From contig CM065296.1 of NCBI GenBank assembly GCA_032871835.1, forward strand, positions 17,748,001 to 17,812,000: 64,000 nucleotides of DNA, in the 5' to 3' direction. The position numbers were made by a program, and so were the translations under genes. The DNA comes from Dipteronia dyeriana. Its lineage: Eukaryota; Streptophyta; Magnoliopsida; Sapindales; Sapindaceae. Positions within the stretch are counted from its first letter, which is position 1; every line of letters begins with the position of its first letter. Shown in pieces: positions 1 to 12,369 of the stretch. The notes under the pieces were generated by a model. That model had not been told where the DNA came from. It searched no databases and worked only from the letters and a program-made list of their open reading frames with translations.

Positions 1-840
1 AGAAAGTGTATCCTCGTGAAGAATACTAGTAATCGCCAAGAGCTCATAGACCTCTCCAAGTTACCATATTTACTTATATGACCACATTTTGAACTTGGAT
101 ATTTTGACTTGTCCAGAAGCCATGTTTCAATAGACACTATTGAAAACTTAACATTAAGATTTAATATCCAATACCTCAAAATATCCATATGATGGTATTC
201 TACTCTTATTCAATAAATGGAGCCACGATGTCCATATCTATAAAAGAAATCCTCTATCGATTAACAAATGAATACCACCAAACTATCGAGGATAGACTAT
301 GTTATATAATCGTGCTCATTGATAGCTCAAATGATAACACTTGCAACCATAAGTCTATCATTTATCTCAGGATTAAGATAGATTCTCCGATTGTCTTCAA
401 ATGAAAACTTTTATCCATTGACGGTTCTAGATAAAGTATTTCATTTTGATCTTATTCAATGCACCCAGTGCACTAGATTCTTTTACTCAAAGACACCACA
501 CTTTGATGATTTTATACTCATCATAACACATTTTATCCCACTCAAATGCTAGCAAAAGAATCTACAACTTTGACAAGATAAAGGTGCCCAACCTTCTTTC
601 TTTAAGTTGTGAATATTATTCAAGACTAACTAAAGAATTGTGTCTACCTCATACATATCAAGATGTATGAACAATTCTTCTTTTCTCATAATCTTTTGAC
701 CTTATGATTATTTACTTTTGACAATTATAATAATTAAACTATTTAGGCTATAAGATTTGTTAAACTAGAATTCACTTTATTCAAATGAAAAGATTGTTAA
801 TTACAATATTATACTTTTGTTATCGAGCATAATCCTAACA
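1..840 (-). repeat. 3'-cut Angela-type LTR fragment
   Basis: This stretch is colinear with the LTRs at 39565-40413 and 46671-47502 and ends, like them, in AATCCTAACA, the complement of the TGTTAGG LTR start. The rest of the LTR and any internal region lie left of the window. The base after 840 continues sequence of a different LTR family, so 840/841 is an insertion edge. The 71-codon ORF at 189-404 occurs in all good copies of this LTR and is only LTR sequence. Confidence 0.85.
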
Positions 841-3417
841 AAAGTTTGTCCCTCTACATTGCTTGTATCACAATATATTTATCAACTAAAGACACGTAAT
901 CAATATATAAAACAAGTAAAGTGTGATACAAACATGTAATTGTAACATATACACAATCTATATTATAGAAAGGATGTCAACTTACATAAAGAGTTCTATC
1001 CATGGTATTCAAATAACAAGTACAAATTTAAGAGAGATGGGGATAGAGAAAAGTTGACACAAGATATAACGTGGTAAACCTCTGAAGAGAAAACATCCAC
1101 GGGTTAGCAACTACTGGCAAACAAAATCCACTAGTAGATAAGACAAGTATAATCTCTCAAGTGACCCCTTCACCTAGAAACTACCCCCCTATCCTACTCA
1201 TGAAGATGTCGCTCTCTTGCTCAACAATCTGAGACCTCACACCTCTTGTCAAGACTTCCTTCCTCACCCTTCTAGATCCTCACGACCCTAGGCAAGACTT
1301 CTTGCTCAACTATCCGAGTCCTCCCGACTCTAGTCAAGACTTCCCTGCTCACCCTTCCGGATCCTCACGACCCAAGGCAAGACTTCTTGCTCAACTATCC
1401 GAGTCCTCCCGACTCTAGTCAAGACTTCCTTGCTTTACAATCTGAGATCTCATACCTCCTACTAAGACTTTCTTGCTCAACAACATAAGTCTCACACCTA
1501 TTGTCAAGACTTCCTTCTCATAAGGCATCTAGGTGATCATGAATGGAAAACGCAAACAAGCACGCAACATAGAATGTTATGATGAACACATCCTATGGAA
1601 AATGCTAGACATGAGCATGAAAGCACAAATCAAATGTAGTCCAGTCAATCATGCATGTTTAATCAATCTAGATCATGTAAGATATTTTCAACATTAATTA
1701 CAACCTAGATACATGCATAGATCTAAAACTTGAATCATAAGATATGTTCAATTAATCACATAATCAAGCTTCAATCTCATAAACCAAAAACATGCAAAAA
1801 TCATATGACAAAGTCATTTATATTAAAGCTAAAGTTCAAGAGAATATTCTTATTCATAGATTCAACAAAACATATGAATAGCTCAAAAGAACACAAGCAC
1901 ATGTATCATTGTGAGAAATCAGCCAACGAGAGCCTAATACATGTGAGAAACTATTTTTCACAAAATCAATCAATCAAAGATCATCAAATAGTCCTAGAAT
2001 CAAGGCTAGCACAATACAATCCCAAACATGTGAAAACATAGGCAAAATCAAAACCTAACTCAACATGTGAGATTTAGATTGAAGCTCAATCTAGCTTTAA
2101 ATGAGTTCAAAACTTAAATCAAAATAATCACAAGACACATATATATGTTGAAGAAGAAAACCCAAGGCAATTGACCAAGTTTTTAAAGAAAACTTTGAGA
2201 GAAAATCAATACTTAGTTGATTTTGGTGCAGTCCGGTTTTTGTTAGTTTAGACTCAAAAATAGCAATAAAACTAACTCAAACCTTCAGAGAAACGATGGA
2301 AGATGAATAGACAAACACTCTCAACTTTGAATCACTCAAATCGGAGTTCAAATGAAGAAGTTATGGTGTTTGGAAGGTGAGAAAATGTAGAGAGAGAAAT
2401 AATGGAGGATGAATAGAAAAACACTCAACTTTGAATCACTCAAATATGAGTTCAAATGAAGAAGTTATGGTGTTTGGAAGGTGAGCAAATGTAGAGAGAA
2501 AATTATGCACTCAAGTTTTAAATTTCTTCTTAGAATGAAATGTGAGAGTGAAAGGAAATATAAAGGAGAGGGTAAGAATAGAAGCAAAGGGACCAAAATG
2601 CCCTTGTGTGCACCAAGCATGCTTGCTGCTCAAGATGGCGCGTGGGCATCTCGAGGCAGAAAGCATTCTGTCCCGAGATGCCCATGTGCCATCTCGAGAA
2701 AAAGTGCTTGGTTGCACTTCAGAATTCGAATGCGTTTACAGATTATGAACCGTAACTCTCTCACGGACATGGACATATAAGATACTCAACCCAGAAAATA
2801 ATAATTCGACTCGATATACGATGACAAAGACAATGTATGCAACATGAGTTGAAAGTGTAGTATCTTTTGACTTAGAACTTGAAATCAATAATATGAGTAA
2901 CCTGAATGACAGGAGCTCAATCAAGAATGATTTAAGGCTAAATTCAAGTTCAATATCCATGTTATACAAACATATACACATACAAACACAATTCATACTA
3001 GAATGCAAACTACATAGAGATAGTCTCCAAGCATGCATTTTCCAAAACATGTTATTTCCATACCAATGCATGAGCATTCATCTTCAAGTGTGTGAATATG
3101 TTATACATTGTGCACAATGTTGCAGGGACACAAATGTGTGAATTGTGTGTGTGTGCCTATAATGGTGCACAATGATGCAGGAACACAAATGTATGAATTG
3201 TGTATGTGTGCCTAAGCTTTGTAAGAGAAAGATAAGGTCTTGATATACCTTTGTAGAATCATATTGCATCCTTTCTCTTTGAAGACTTTGAACTTTCTTT
3301 GACTAGTTCTTCCTTCTTCTTTGAAGCTTGAATCATCATGAATCTAAACAACTAAATCATTATAAGTAAACATCATTTTGATATGGAATTAATATCAACA
3401 CAAACTAAAACCTAACA
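841..3417 (-). repeat. TR-GAG family LTR, copy 1 (minus)
   Basis: Reverse-complement homologue of the LTR at 15204-17729. It ends at 3417 with CCTAACA, the complement of the TGTTAGG start. About 100 bp of its U5 end is cut off by the Angela-type insertion at 840/841. It keeps the family's internal landmarks in order: U5 tandem units (about 1195-1530), a short ATATAT tract (about 2142), a TATA-like ATATAAA (about 2558), the palindromic module (2607-2719) and the GTGT-rich U3 units (about 3105-3215). No PBS or gag is attached, so solo LTR versus element end cannot be decided here. Confidence 0.85.
2607..2719 (-). other. palindromic three-way-junction module in LTR
   Basis: Outer arms GTGCACCAAGCA and TGCTTGGTTGCACT are near-complementary and enclose two internal inverted repeats built on GAGATG...CATCTCG. 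The same arrangement recurs at 15916-16027, 31261-31373 and 57525-57638, always just upstream of the TATA box in LTR orientation. Confidence 0.75.
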
Positions 3418-3700
3418 CCTCTTCACAAGGCATCTAAGTGATCATGAATGCAAAACGCAAACAAGCACTCAACATAGAAAATGATGATCAACAAATTCTA
3501 TGGACATGCAACTAGATAGCTAGATTATGCTTTCAAAGAAAAATCACAAATGTATCTAGGCAACCTAAGCATGTTATCAACTAAGAACATAGATATGAGG
3601 ATATAAACACCAATTGAAACATAACCTAGTTCTTAGAAAATGAAGTTAGATCTAGAAATAGTCAATCAAGCATAAGAACAAAAGATTTCTAGAAACAATT
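3418..3700 (-). repeat. fragment of a related LTR (solo-LTR subfamily)
   Basis: From 3418 the sequence matches the reverse complement of the U5 side of the solo LTR around 53100-53217, including the part around a GATCATGAATGCAAAACG motif. Similarity fades beyond about 3700. It lies next to the complete LTR end at 3417, so the LTR at 841-3417 is probably inserted in or fused to this older LTR. Confidence 0.6.
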
Positions 3701-4700
3701 TTATGTTTATCAAGTTTAGCACAAATCTAAGGGTTACTCCCCCTAAATGTAATCTCCCTAAAAATGAGTACTACTCCCCCTAAAGCCAACACATGCTACC
3801 ACATGCTACTCCCCTAACATCACAACATTACTTACTACTCCCTTTAAAGCCAACACATGCTACTCCCCTAACACCACAATGCTACTCCCCTTTTTTGTCA
3901 TGATATAGGCAAAGGAGAAGTCCCTAACCGGGTCATTCAAGGCAAAGAAAGAAAGGAGCATACAAGATATTTTCATTATTATATAAGCCACATTTATGCT
4001 ACTTAATTAATAAGAGAGAAACAAGGAGATTTATTAAAAGAAAATGTGTGAATCAAAAAATGCTTTGCATACAAGACATGTTGCATTCAAGTCCAAAAAA
4101 ACAATGGTATTTGGCAAAGCAAATGACAAAGGTTTCCAATATAATTCAAACCAATTTCACCATTTGTCATGAGAGAAGCAAGGATATAGAGATTATATAT
4201 ATATATCAAGTTTTAATGGCACTATATCCAACTTTATAAGCTAAACATGGCATGAGCAACTTTGTACCCTATTTGATTTTTTCGGGCTGGAAACCCATAT
4301 GATAGTAGTCATGTTCAACTAAAAAAGAAAGAGAGACATTGATGAAACATTTTAGTCTCACTAGCTTTTTTCACACAATATTTTGCGTTCAACCATTGCA
4401 ATCAACAATTCGTGCTTTATCATTTTTCATTAGCATGTCATTAAAGAATCATCATGTCATGGAGATAATTATAGGTCATTCAATATGTACTTCCTATGTA
4501 GATCTCCTAGTCCAAAAATGCATGTTTGAACATAAATATGACATGGATTGTAATCAAAGAAAAGTTCACACTTATTGAAGAAAATACAATATACTATAGT
4601 ATAAGTGCAACCAAGCTACTCAAGCAATCAATAAAGAAGCATAAACATTTTAAAAAAAAATGGAAGCAATAAGTATACAATAGCTCTCTTTGCTTGAGTT
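3700..4700 (-). other. 3' noncoding region of SIRE-like element with PPT-like tracts
   Basis: About 1 kb between the end of RNase H and the LTR-like fragment. On the minus strand it holds repeated polypurine tracts of the form TTTAGGGGGAGT, at about 3735-3746 and 3772-3784, plus decayed versions to about 3895. SIRE-type elements are known for long 3' noncoding or extra-ORF regions here. I find no credible extra ORF. Confidence 0.6.
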
Positions 4701-6296
4701 CCTTTTATGGGGTTAAATACCACAACTCATCGCTCCATTAAACAAATCCAAATAGATCTACTAAGAGTTTTGAATCGAGTAGAATCTAAGGGTTTAGTAA
4801 ATAGATCCGCTAGTTGATCATTAGTACCTACATGCTCAAGTATTATGCATTTACTCTCAACTAGTTCTCTAATGAAATGATGACGGATGTCAATATGCTT
4901 AGTTCTAGAATGCTGAACCGGATTCTTGGAAATATCAATTGCACTATGTTATCACAAAAGAGAGTAAGAGTACCTTGATTGAATCCATAGTCGACTAGCA
5001 TTTGTTTCATCCAAAAGAGTTGTGTGCATCCACTCCCAGCAGTAATGTATTCGGCCTCAGCCATGGATAAGGAAATCAAATTTTACTTCTTGTAAAACCA
5101 AGAGACAAGGTAATTCCCAATAAAAAGTAACCGCCCGATGTACTTTTCCTATCATTACAATTTCCTGCCCAATTTGCATCACTAAAGCCTACAAGACTAG
5201 CATTAGTGTCAAAAGAGTACCAAATGCCATAGTTGGACGTCCCATTCACATAACAAATGATTCTCTTAACTGAAGAGAGATGGGACTTCTTAGGATCTGA
5301 TTGGTACCTAGCACACACACCCACACTAAAAGAGATATCGGGCCTACTTACAGTCAAATAGAGCAAGCTACCAATCATGCCACGATACAAAGTTTTGTCC
5401 ACACTTTTACCACTAGCATCCTTGCTTAGCTTCAAAGTGGTACTCATGGGTGTATCACAATGTTTGGCACTTTCAAGGTCAAATTTCTTCACTAGGTTTT
5501 TGGCATACTTAGCTTGGGATACGAAAATCCTATCATCCATTTGCTTAATTTGTAAACCTAGAAAGTAACTTAGCTCACCAACAAGGCTCATTTCAAACTC
5601 ATGAGACATAACATAAACAAATTGTTGGACTTTGGTGCCATTTATGGAGCCAAAGACTATGTCATCAACATAGATTTGAGCTATAAAGTGCTCATCTTTG
5701 TCTTTCTTGATGAATAGAGTCTTGTCAACACTACCCCTATTGTAGCCATTATCTATAAGAAATTGGGTGAGACGCTCATACCAAGCCCTTGGTGCTTGTT
5801 TCAACCCATATAAAGCTTTCTTGAGATGATAGGCATGATTAGGGTGGTGAGGATCCACAAACCCTTTGGGTTGCTCAACAAACACTTCCTTTTGCAAGAA
5901 ACCATTGATGAAGGCACTCTTAACATCCATTTGATATAATTTGAATTTGTGCAAACAAGAAATGGATAAAAAAAGCCTAATGGACTCAATCCTAGCAACG
6001 GGAGCAAATGTCTCCTCAAAGTCAATACCCTAAATTTGGGAGTACCTTTGTGCTACAAGCCTAGCCTTGTTTCGCACAATGTTGCCATCCTCATCGGATT
6101 TGTTCTTATATACCCACTTGGTGCCTATCATATTGGTGTTCTTGGGCCTAGGAACTAGAGTCCAAACCTCATTCCTTTCAAATTGGTTAAGCTCTTTTTG
6201 CATAGCAAGAACCCAAAATTCATCCTTTAAGGCTTCATCAACTTTCTTGGGTTCTATTTGAGAAGTGTAGCAAGTGTAGCTAATTAGATTAGCCAT
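4700..6296 (-). pseudogene. reverse transcriptase and RNase H, SIRE-like
   Basis: The minus-strand translation gives the copia RT in pieces. The first piece (6030-6296) has the WTLVPRP and KWVYKNK motifs. The second (5076-5954) has [31 protein letters not shown] and an intact YVDD catalytic motif. RNase H follows in other frames: the DANWAGN and KSTSGGY region near 5120-5160, then SMAEAEYITAGS and FCDN (4861-5079), then [12 protein letters not shown] near 4800. In-frame stops and at least two frameshifts separate the pieces. RT would copy element RNA into DNA; this copy cannot make a full enzyme. Confidence 0.88.
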
Positions 6297-6412
6297 TTAA
6301 TGCCTATCTTAACACCCTCACTAACCTCTCCAATGATGTCATCTTTGTCATGGAGTTTCCTAACCCATGGAACAAGTTCTTTTGAGTTCAAGAGAGGAAT
6401 CCTATCAATAGG

Positions 6413-7696
6413 TTATGTTATGTCATCATCAAGATTAGCCTTTTCAATATTAAAAATATCAACAACCTTCTCCAAAGGGGAGTCATCAACTAGATCTACC
6501 TTCTCCTCATGGTCATTAGATTTGAGCCTAGTATCATCAATGATTATATTAGATGATTTCATTATGGTTCTAGTTTTTAGATTGAAAACTCTATAGGCTC
6601 TACTATTCAAGGCATAGTCAATGAAGATACCCTCATCACTCTTAGCATCAAATTTCCCAAGTTGATCACGGTCATTCAAAATGTAGCATTTGCTTCCAAA
6701 TGTGTGGAATTAGCTAACATTTGGCTTTCTACCTTTCCATAACTCATATGAGGTTTGCCTAGTGTGGGGCCTTAGAAAGACTCTATTTCCTATGTAGCAC
6801 GCCGTATTGATGGCTTCCGCCCAAAGATTCCTAGGGACATTTTTGCTAAGCAACATCACACGTTCCATTTCTTGAAGAATCCTATTTTTCCTATCAACAA
6901 CTTTATTTTGTTGAGGTGTCCTAGGAGCCGAAAACTCATGAGAGATGCCTAGACTATTGCAATAGTTTTCAAAATAAGCATTCTCAAATTCCTTCCCATT
7001 GTCACTCCTAATCCTTTTAATGTTTTTAATCTTGGAGTTCATTTCATTTTGAATTTTAGAAAAAGGCATTTTAAACTTGTCAAAGGTTTCAGATTTTTCT
7101 CTAAGAAAATAAGTCTAAGTGTACCTAGAGAAGTCATCTACACACACAAAAATGTATCTCGTTCCACCTAAACTCTCGGTTTGCATGGGACCCATAAGAT
7201 CCATGTGGAGAAGCTCTAGAGGTTCCTTGGTGGATAAATACTTGCTCTTTTTGTGTATACTTTTGGTTTTCTTCCATTGTTGGCAAGGTCCACAAACACC
7301 ATTTACCTTTTTCCTAAGCTTGGAAAGGCCTCGCACAACATTGAAATTTTCTAAGATTCGTAAATCTCTATAGTTCATGTGGCCAAGTCTTTCGTGCCAC
7401 AACTCAATTTGTTCATCCTTGGACACATTGCAAGAGACACTTCTAGCCTCAAGACAATAGCAATTGTCCCTAGATCTCATACCTTTTAACAAGGTTTGTC
7501 CATTTGGCAATAAGATAGAACAATCGTTTTTCCTAAATAAAACGGAAAGTCTTTCATCACTAAGATGTGAAATACTTGTCAAATTAGCTTTTAAACCATC
7601 AACATACAAAGCATTGGACAATGAGGGTAATCCGAGAATGGAAATGGTTCCCTTTTCCTTTAACCTTCTTTTTGGATCCATCACCAAAGGTGACAT
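6413..7696 (-). pseudogene. integrase, SIRE-like
   Basis: Contains the HHCC zinc region (LWHERLGHMN, then CGPCQQWKK) and the DDE core in two pieces: DLMGPM and RSDNGKEF are present, but the third catalytic residue reads D in VVDRKNR where the family has E. The C-terminal GKFDAKSDEGIFIDY region lies at 6413-6679. Stops break it near 7110 and 6710. It would insert element DNA; the E-to-D change plus the stops make it inactive. Confidence 0.85.
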
Positions 7697-8110
7697 TTCC
7701 TCCCTCCTCCATCACAAGAGTCTCAAAAAAACTCATATTTCCAGTCATGCTCCTAGAGCACCTTCTATCCAAATACCAAAAATCACCAGAATGAGCTTTC
7801 AAGGCAATTTGTGCAACATGGCAAAAGTGTTCATCCTTTCTAATCCACCTAGGTGCAATATTTTCCTTCCTAGTAGTCAATGGTACATGGGCTCTAAGTG
7901 TCCTAGGATCATGCAAAGGTGTTCCATTTTTCCTAGTGACACGCATCATGGCTTTAGCCTTTTTCTTCTCTATCATGTTTTCAATTCTACACAATTTAAT
8001 ATATCTAAAGCAATTTGGTCTAATATGACTATCAATACCTCAAAAATGACATGTAGGAATAAAGTTAGGAATCATACCATATCCTTGAGGATGCATTGGA
8101 GCCTTCCCAT
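7599..8110 (-). pseudogene. protease and second zinc knuckle, SIRE-like
   Basis: YLDRRCSRSMTGN occupies the place of the family motif WYLDSGCSRHMTG, so the catalytic DSG triplet reads DRR. Upstream, near 8030-8075, the second CCHC knuckle reads CHF-stop-GIDSHIRPNC, with a stop at the second cysteine. The 131-codon stretch at 7599-7994 joins the knuckle tail to the protease. The gene is clearly inactive. Confidence 0.75.
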
Positions 8111-8238
8111 GTCTTTGTGGTTGTCTTGATTGTTATTGAGGAGCTTTCCTTATTTGTTAATGAGCAAAACTTGATTGCTTCCTTGGTTGAGATTGCATGA
8201 TAGGTATCTTCCGTTTATGAGCTTTCGGTTGAGGGAAG

Positions 8239-9852
8239 TTAACTTGAGGAGCCCTTGTATGATGGGCTTGAGGTAGGCTTCTTGGTGCCACTTTCACTTG
8301 AACACTCTCTTAGGTCAAGTTTCTTCATAGGCGATTGATGAGAAGAGGACCCGTTGAAGTTCATGCTTCTTACAAAAATTGTCTTGCTTAGAGTGGAGGA
8401 CATCTTGTCATCTTCAAACCCAAGCCCCTTCTTGTCACTTGGCCTCTTTCCAACATCTAGCATGTGGTCAAGTTTTTTGGTGCTAGAGTTCATCTTGGCC
8501 AACAACTCTCTAGCATCTTCAAGCTCTTTCTTCAACCCTTTTTCACTCCTCTTAGATCTCACCAACTCTTCATTTAGTTGGTCAACTTGAGTTTAGAGGT
8601 CTAGGTTTTCTTCTTTTAATCTCTTAATTTCATTCTTGGTTTTTAACCTTGAGCTCTCAAACCTAGTCATATAGTCCTTGAGATCCATCATTTCCATATT
8701 TTCATTTGTGGATTGTGATGAAGATCCATCATCACTTGAGTAGTTTTCCTCTTGACTCTCATTTTCTTCTTCACTAGCATCTTTGCTTCTATAAGAAGGA
8801 CGTAAAGGCTATGAAGTTAGCCATGAGTTCTTTATCTTCCGAAGACTCATCTCCTTCATTGGAGTTATCACTTTCACTCCATGTGGCAGCCATCACTTTT
8901 CCCTTTTTCTTGACCTTGTGATTTGCACATTTAGTGGGAAAGTGACCTATCCCACCACATTCATAGTATTTGACTCCTTTCTTCTCGGTCTTTTCTTGCC
9001 TAGGCTCAATCTTTTTGAAGGGAGCCTTTTTCTTCAAGTCTTGACCCTTGGATCCGAAACCTTTCCTCTCAAACTTATAGAATTTCTTAAACTTCCTCAT
9101 TAGCAAGGCCATTTCTTCATCCGAGTCATCACTCTCCTCCTTCTCAACTTTGGAGGCTTTCAAAGCAATATCCTTCTGCTTTTTCGATGGTGTGGGGTTA
9201 GGACATTTCCTAGATTCATAAACTAGAAGCCTCTCAATCACTTCACTTGGCTTCATATCCTTGTAACCACTATTCTCTTCTAAAGCCGTCACCTTAGACT
9301 CAAATCTATCGGGTAGAGATCTCATAATCTTCTGCTTGATCTTCCTATCCGAATAAGGATCACAAAGTTGATGACTTTGGTTCACAATGTCATCGACCTC
9401 ACTTCAAAGTCATTAAAGCACTCGTTCTCATCCATCTTGGGCAATTCAAATTGTGTTTGGAGAACTTGAAGCTTCGATTCCTTAACCATATCGGTTCCCT
9501 CATATGCAACATCTAGGATATCCCATGCCTTCTTAGCTATCCTAGTATTTTGAACCAACTTGTTTTGGTTCTCGTCCATTGAACATAGGATGGCATGCAT
9601 TGCCTTCCTATTCCACTTTGATGCCTCAAACTCTTGTGCATTCCACTGTGCCTTTGGTTTGAGTACATCATCTCCTCCATCTGTAGAAGTCATCATAGGT
9701 GGAGTGTAGCCATCTTCAACTGCCATCCATGCCCTGTCATGAATTTGGCAAATATAAGACTCCATCTTGCCTTTCCAAGAGGCATAATTCAATCCGGTGA
9801 GAGGTGGATGTCAAGTGCTAGAAGCTCCCTCGTTGCCACCGTTTCCACTCAT
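8239..9852 (-). pseudogene. gag, SIRE-like
   Basis: The likely start codon is at 9850-9852, upstream of a stop after about 13 codons; the recognisable gag continues as LNYASWKGKMESYI. Capsid-like sequence runs through 9382-9792 and 8789-9385, followed by the zinc knuckle YYECGGIGHFPTKC, whose first cysteine is now tyrosine, then an acidic SDNSNEGDESSEDKE tract. A coiled-coil-like piece at 8239-8565 (ELEDARELLAKMN, DHMLDVGKRPSDK) is characteristic of SIRE-type gag. One frameshift near 9385 and several stops break it. It would form the particle shell. Confidence 0.85.
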
Positions 9853-9961
9853 TGTGTTTATGAATGAATGATATGAATGAAAGTGTATGAATGATCAACA
9901 CAAACACACAAAATGCAACACACACCAAAATAAGCAAGGATCACCTATGTATGTCTAGGAA

Positions 9962-9976
9962 CCTACTCGGATACCA
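9962..9976 (-). other. primer-binding site (tRNA-iMet type), mutated
   Basis: On the minus strand it reads TGGTATCCGAGTAGG, two bases after the LTR end. It resembles the plant initiator-Met primer site TGGTATCAGAGC with substitutions. This fixes the element's orientation and the LTR border at 9979. Confidence 0.75.
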
Positions 9977-9978
9977 AT

Positions 9979-11505
9979 TGAAACAAATATTATAGTATGT
10001 ATAATATTAATCTAGAGGGGGGTGAATAGATTTTAAACAATTTTACCTAATTTTTGTTAAATGTCAAGTTGATAAAAATGCCCCTAGCTAGTTACAATAA
10101 TATCACAAGTGTAAAAAGTACGAAAATAGTAAAGACACTTGATATTTTAGTGGAAACTCTCCAAATAGGAAAAACCACGGGCTGATATATGTGCCACACT
10201 CGAACCTTAATTCCACTAATGGCAAAGGAATTACAACCTAATCCCGGTTTAAAATCCACCACCACTACCTAATCCCGATATAAGTGAACCTAGTCCATTT
10301 TTCTTGTGATTTAAGCTACCTACTCCCGGAAGCAACACAAGTCTTACTTCTCAATGAAGAGATAAAATGTCCTATGTGAATATATGATGATATTCAAAGA
10401 ACAAACAAGGCTAGGAAACCTTATATGCTTATCTAGGATAAGAAGATGACAATTAATGAAATCCTAGATATCAAGAGCTAAATGACATGTTCAAAAAGCT
10501 TAGCTAAACATAGACCAAACAATCCTATGAAGCTATCACAGTACAACACTCAATCATGTCATCACAACAATCTCTAATTTATATCTAGAATATGTTCTAA
10601 GAGCATACAAATAATTAAAGAGATGACTTAGCAAGCAAAACACTTAACTTGTAAGAAGATAGTGAAGAACTTACCAAACAAGATGTGATGAAGCAAAACT
10701 ATCCATAGATGCACTCTAAATGACTTTAGATGATGCAAGATGAAGTTTTTATGCACATGGGAATGCTTTGAGTGTTTAAAGATGAGTTCTTGGAAGAGTT
10801 TTCCTTTTGAAATGTGTTCGAAGGAAAAGATATGATGTTCTGAACTCTTACACGACCTAAATACAAAGAGTTATATATATATGAGTTTCAATCAAAGTGA
10901 GGTCATTTTGGAAAAAATGTTCCAGCTCCCGCTATGTGCACTGGTGACGTTCGCTGGTCGAGTAAAGCACCACCAGCTCACAGCCTAATTTTTTAATAGG
11001 CGATGGTGGAGTGGTGCAGCTCAGTGGTGCATCACATCCGACGATCCACTGGAATGTTACACTTGTGAGGTTGCGCTACTCGAGTAGCGCACCACCAGCA
11101 CACTGCCCACTTTTTCAACTTTACGCTGGTGCAGTGGCGCATGACAAGCGGTGATCCACTGGAATGTTGCGTTGGTGAGGCTGCACTAGTCGAGTAGCGC
11201 TCCACCAGTGCAATACCCACTTTTTCAACACTCAAACACACAGTTTCAACAAGTCCTAGAGTTATGAGGATGTATCCTATACTAATGCCTAACATGACAT
11301 AAAACTTTAATTACAAGATGCAAATATATCAACAAGAATCATTTAAAACAAAATGCACACAAGTATAAACACACAAAATATAAGAATAAGAGTTATGCAT
11401 GAATTTGTGAGTGTGTGCAACTATCTCTTCAAAGCAAGTAAGCACAAGAATTTTACCTTTGGTGCTTCTCCTCTTGAGGTCTTAAGAGCCTAAGCTACCC
11501 TTACA
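9979..11505 (-). repeat. 5' LTR of the SIRE-like element
   Basis: The minus strand starts TGTAAGGG at 11505 and ends TTTGTTTCA at 9979, giving 1527 bp with TG...CA ends and the PBS immediately beyond. A TATA-like TATATATATA tract lies near 10870. There is no second copy in the window, so its age cannot be judged. Confidence 0.75.
10920..11240 (-). repeat. tandem palindrome-bearing units in the SIRE-like LTR
   Basis: Two to three imperfect units of about 115-120 bp share GATCCACTGGAATGTT, GCACCACCAG and CCCACTTTTTCAAC. Each holds a palindrome on CTCGAG or GTCGAG; the best, GCGCTACTCGAGTAGCGC at 11073-11090, is perfect over 18 bp. The units lie in U3, upstream of the TATA-like tract in LTR orientation. 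Confidence 0.75.
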
Positions 11506-12309
11506 TGACACCCCAAAAATGTGATTTGTTCAGGAAATAAGCCAATCAATAAATGTGGACTGTATAACTTTCTACGGAATTTCATAGGGAATGGATCAAT
11601 CTCAGTTAATGCTTAAAAATTTATAGTTTTCATTTGAATAGTGGAAGCGGAGCCTCCAATTTGAACTGTTGAAAATTTCCATGGCCAACTATCTGACTCA
11701 CCATGAAATTATGGAAAGCGTACACGCTAGAATTCTTGTTCTTGAACATCAAAGACTTTCTGGAATTCAAGAAGAAATAGTTTAACTAAATAAGAGGCTG
11801 GACCAACTGGTGGCTGCAAGCAAGAGGATAACTCAACCATGTTAGCCAAATGGGTGGTGGTCACATAGGTGTATACCTTGTTTTGGATCAAATTACAATA
11901 TTTTTTCCTTGTTTATGGGATCCTAATCCGGGTTCAAAAAGTAAATAGTACTATTTGAGGTGGGACTTGTGCAAACAACACCACATTAATAATTCTTATT
12001 TAAAAGGCACTAATTTAGGTGACTAGACAAAAATACCCTTCAAAATTCACTTTCTTTCTTTCATTTTCAAACCTAAAGAAACAATACAAAGATAGAAACG
12101 CATCGATCTACACTCATTGTCTTGAAAAATTGATAGTGAAGAAACCAGTGGTGGCAGTACAGTCTTGAAGTCGACATTTCAAATGAGATTTCAACTGTTA
12201 GTGGTAAGTGCTTTTCGTTTTTGTTCTTGATAAGTTAATGTGTTTGTTTGATGTTGGGTGTTGTTTAGACATGTACATTAGGTTTGATTTGTCTATCTAA
12301 GTATGGTTG
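11506..12309. other. unassigned flank between SIRE-like LTR and MULE arm
   Basis: About 800 bp that I cannot assign. One plus-strand reading from 11681 to 11845 gives a 54-codon helix-like peptide (MANYLTHHEIMESVHARI, then LNKRLDQLVAASKR) with an in-frame stop. It could be a remnant of another element or of a host exon. The rest is AT-rich and open to no clear reading. The outer end of the MULE probably lies in or near its right part. Confidence 0.35.
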
Positions 12310-12369
12310 TTAGGGTTTTAATTTTAAAAAAATTGTGTATAAGACGATGAAGATATGGGTTTCCGAGAG

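Larger units (their letters stand above)
3418..11505 (-). mobile_element. SIRE/Maximus-like copia element, decayed, minus strand
   Basis: Read on the minus strand the order is 5' LTR (9979-11505), PBS (9962-9976), gag, protease, integrase, RT, RNase H, then a 3' untranslated stretch with polypurine-like tracts. The RT and the coiled-coil-rich gag resemble the plant SIRE/Maximus copia lineage. The element's own 3' LTR is missing: where it should be lies a fragment of another LTR family (3418-3700). Every coding domain carries stops or frameshifts, so this copy is dead. Confidence 0.8.
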
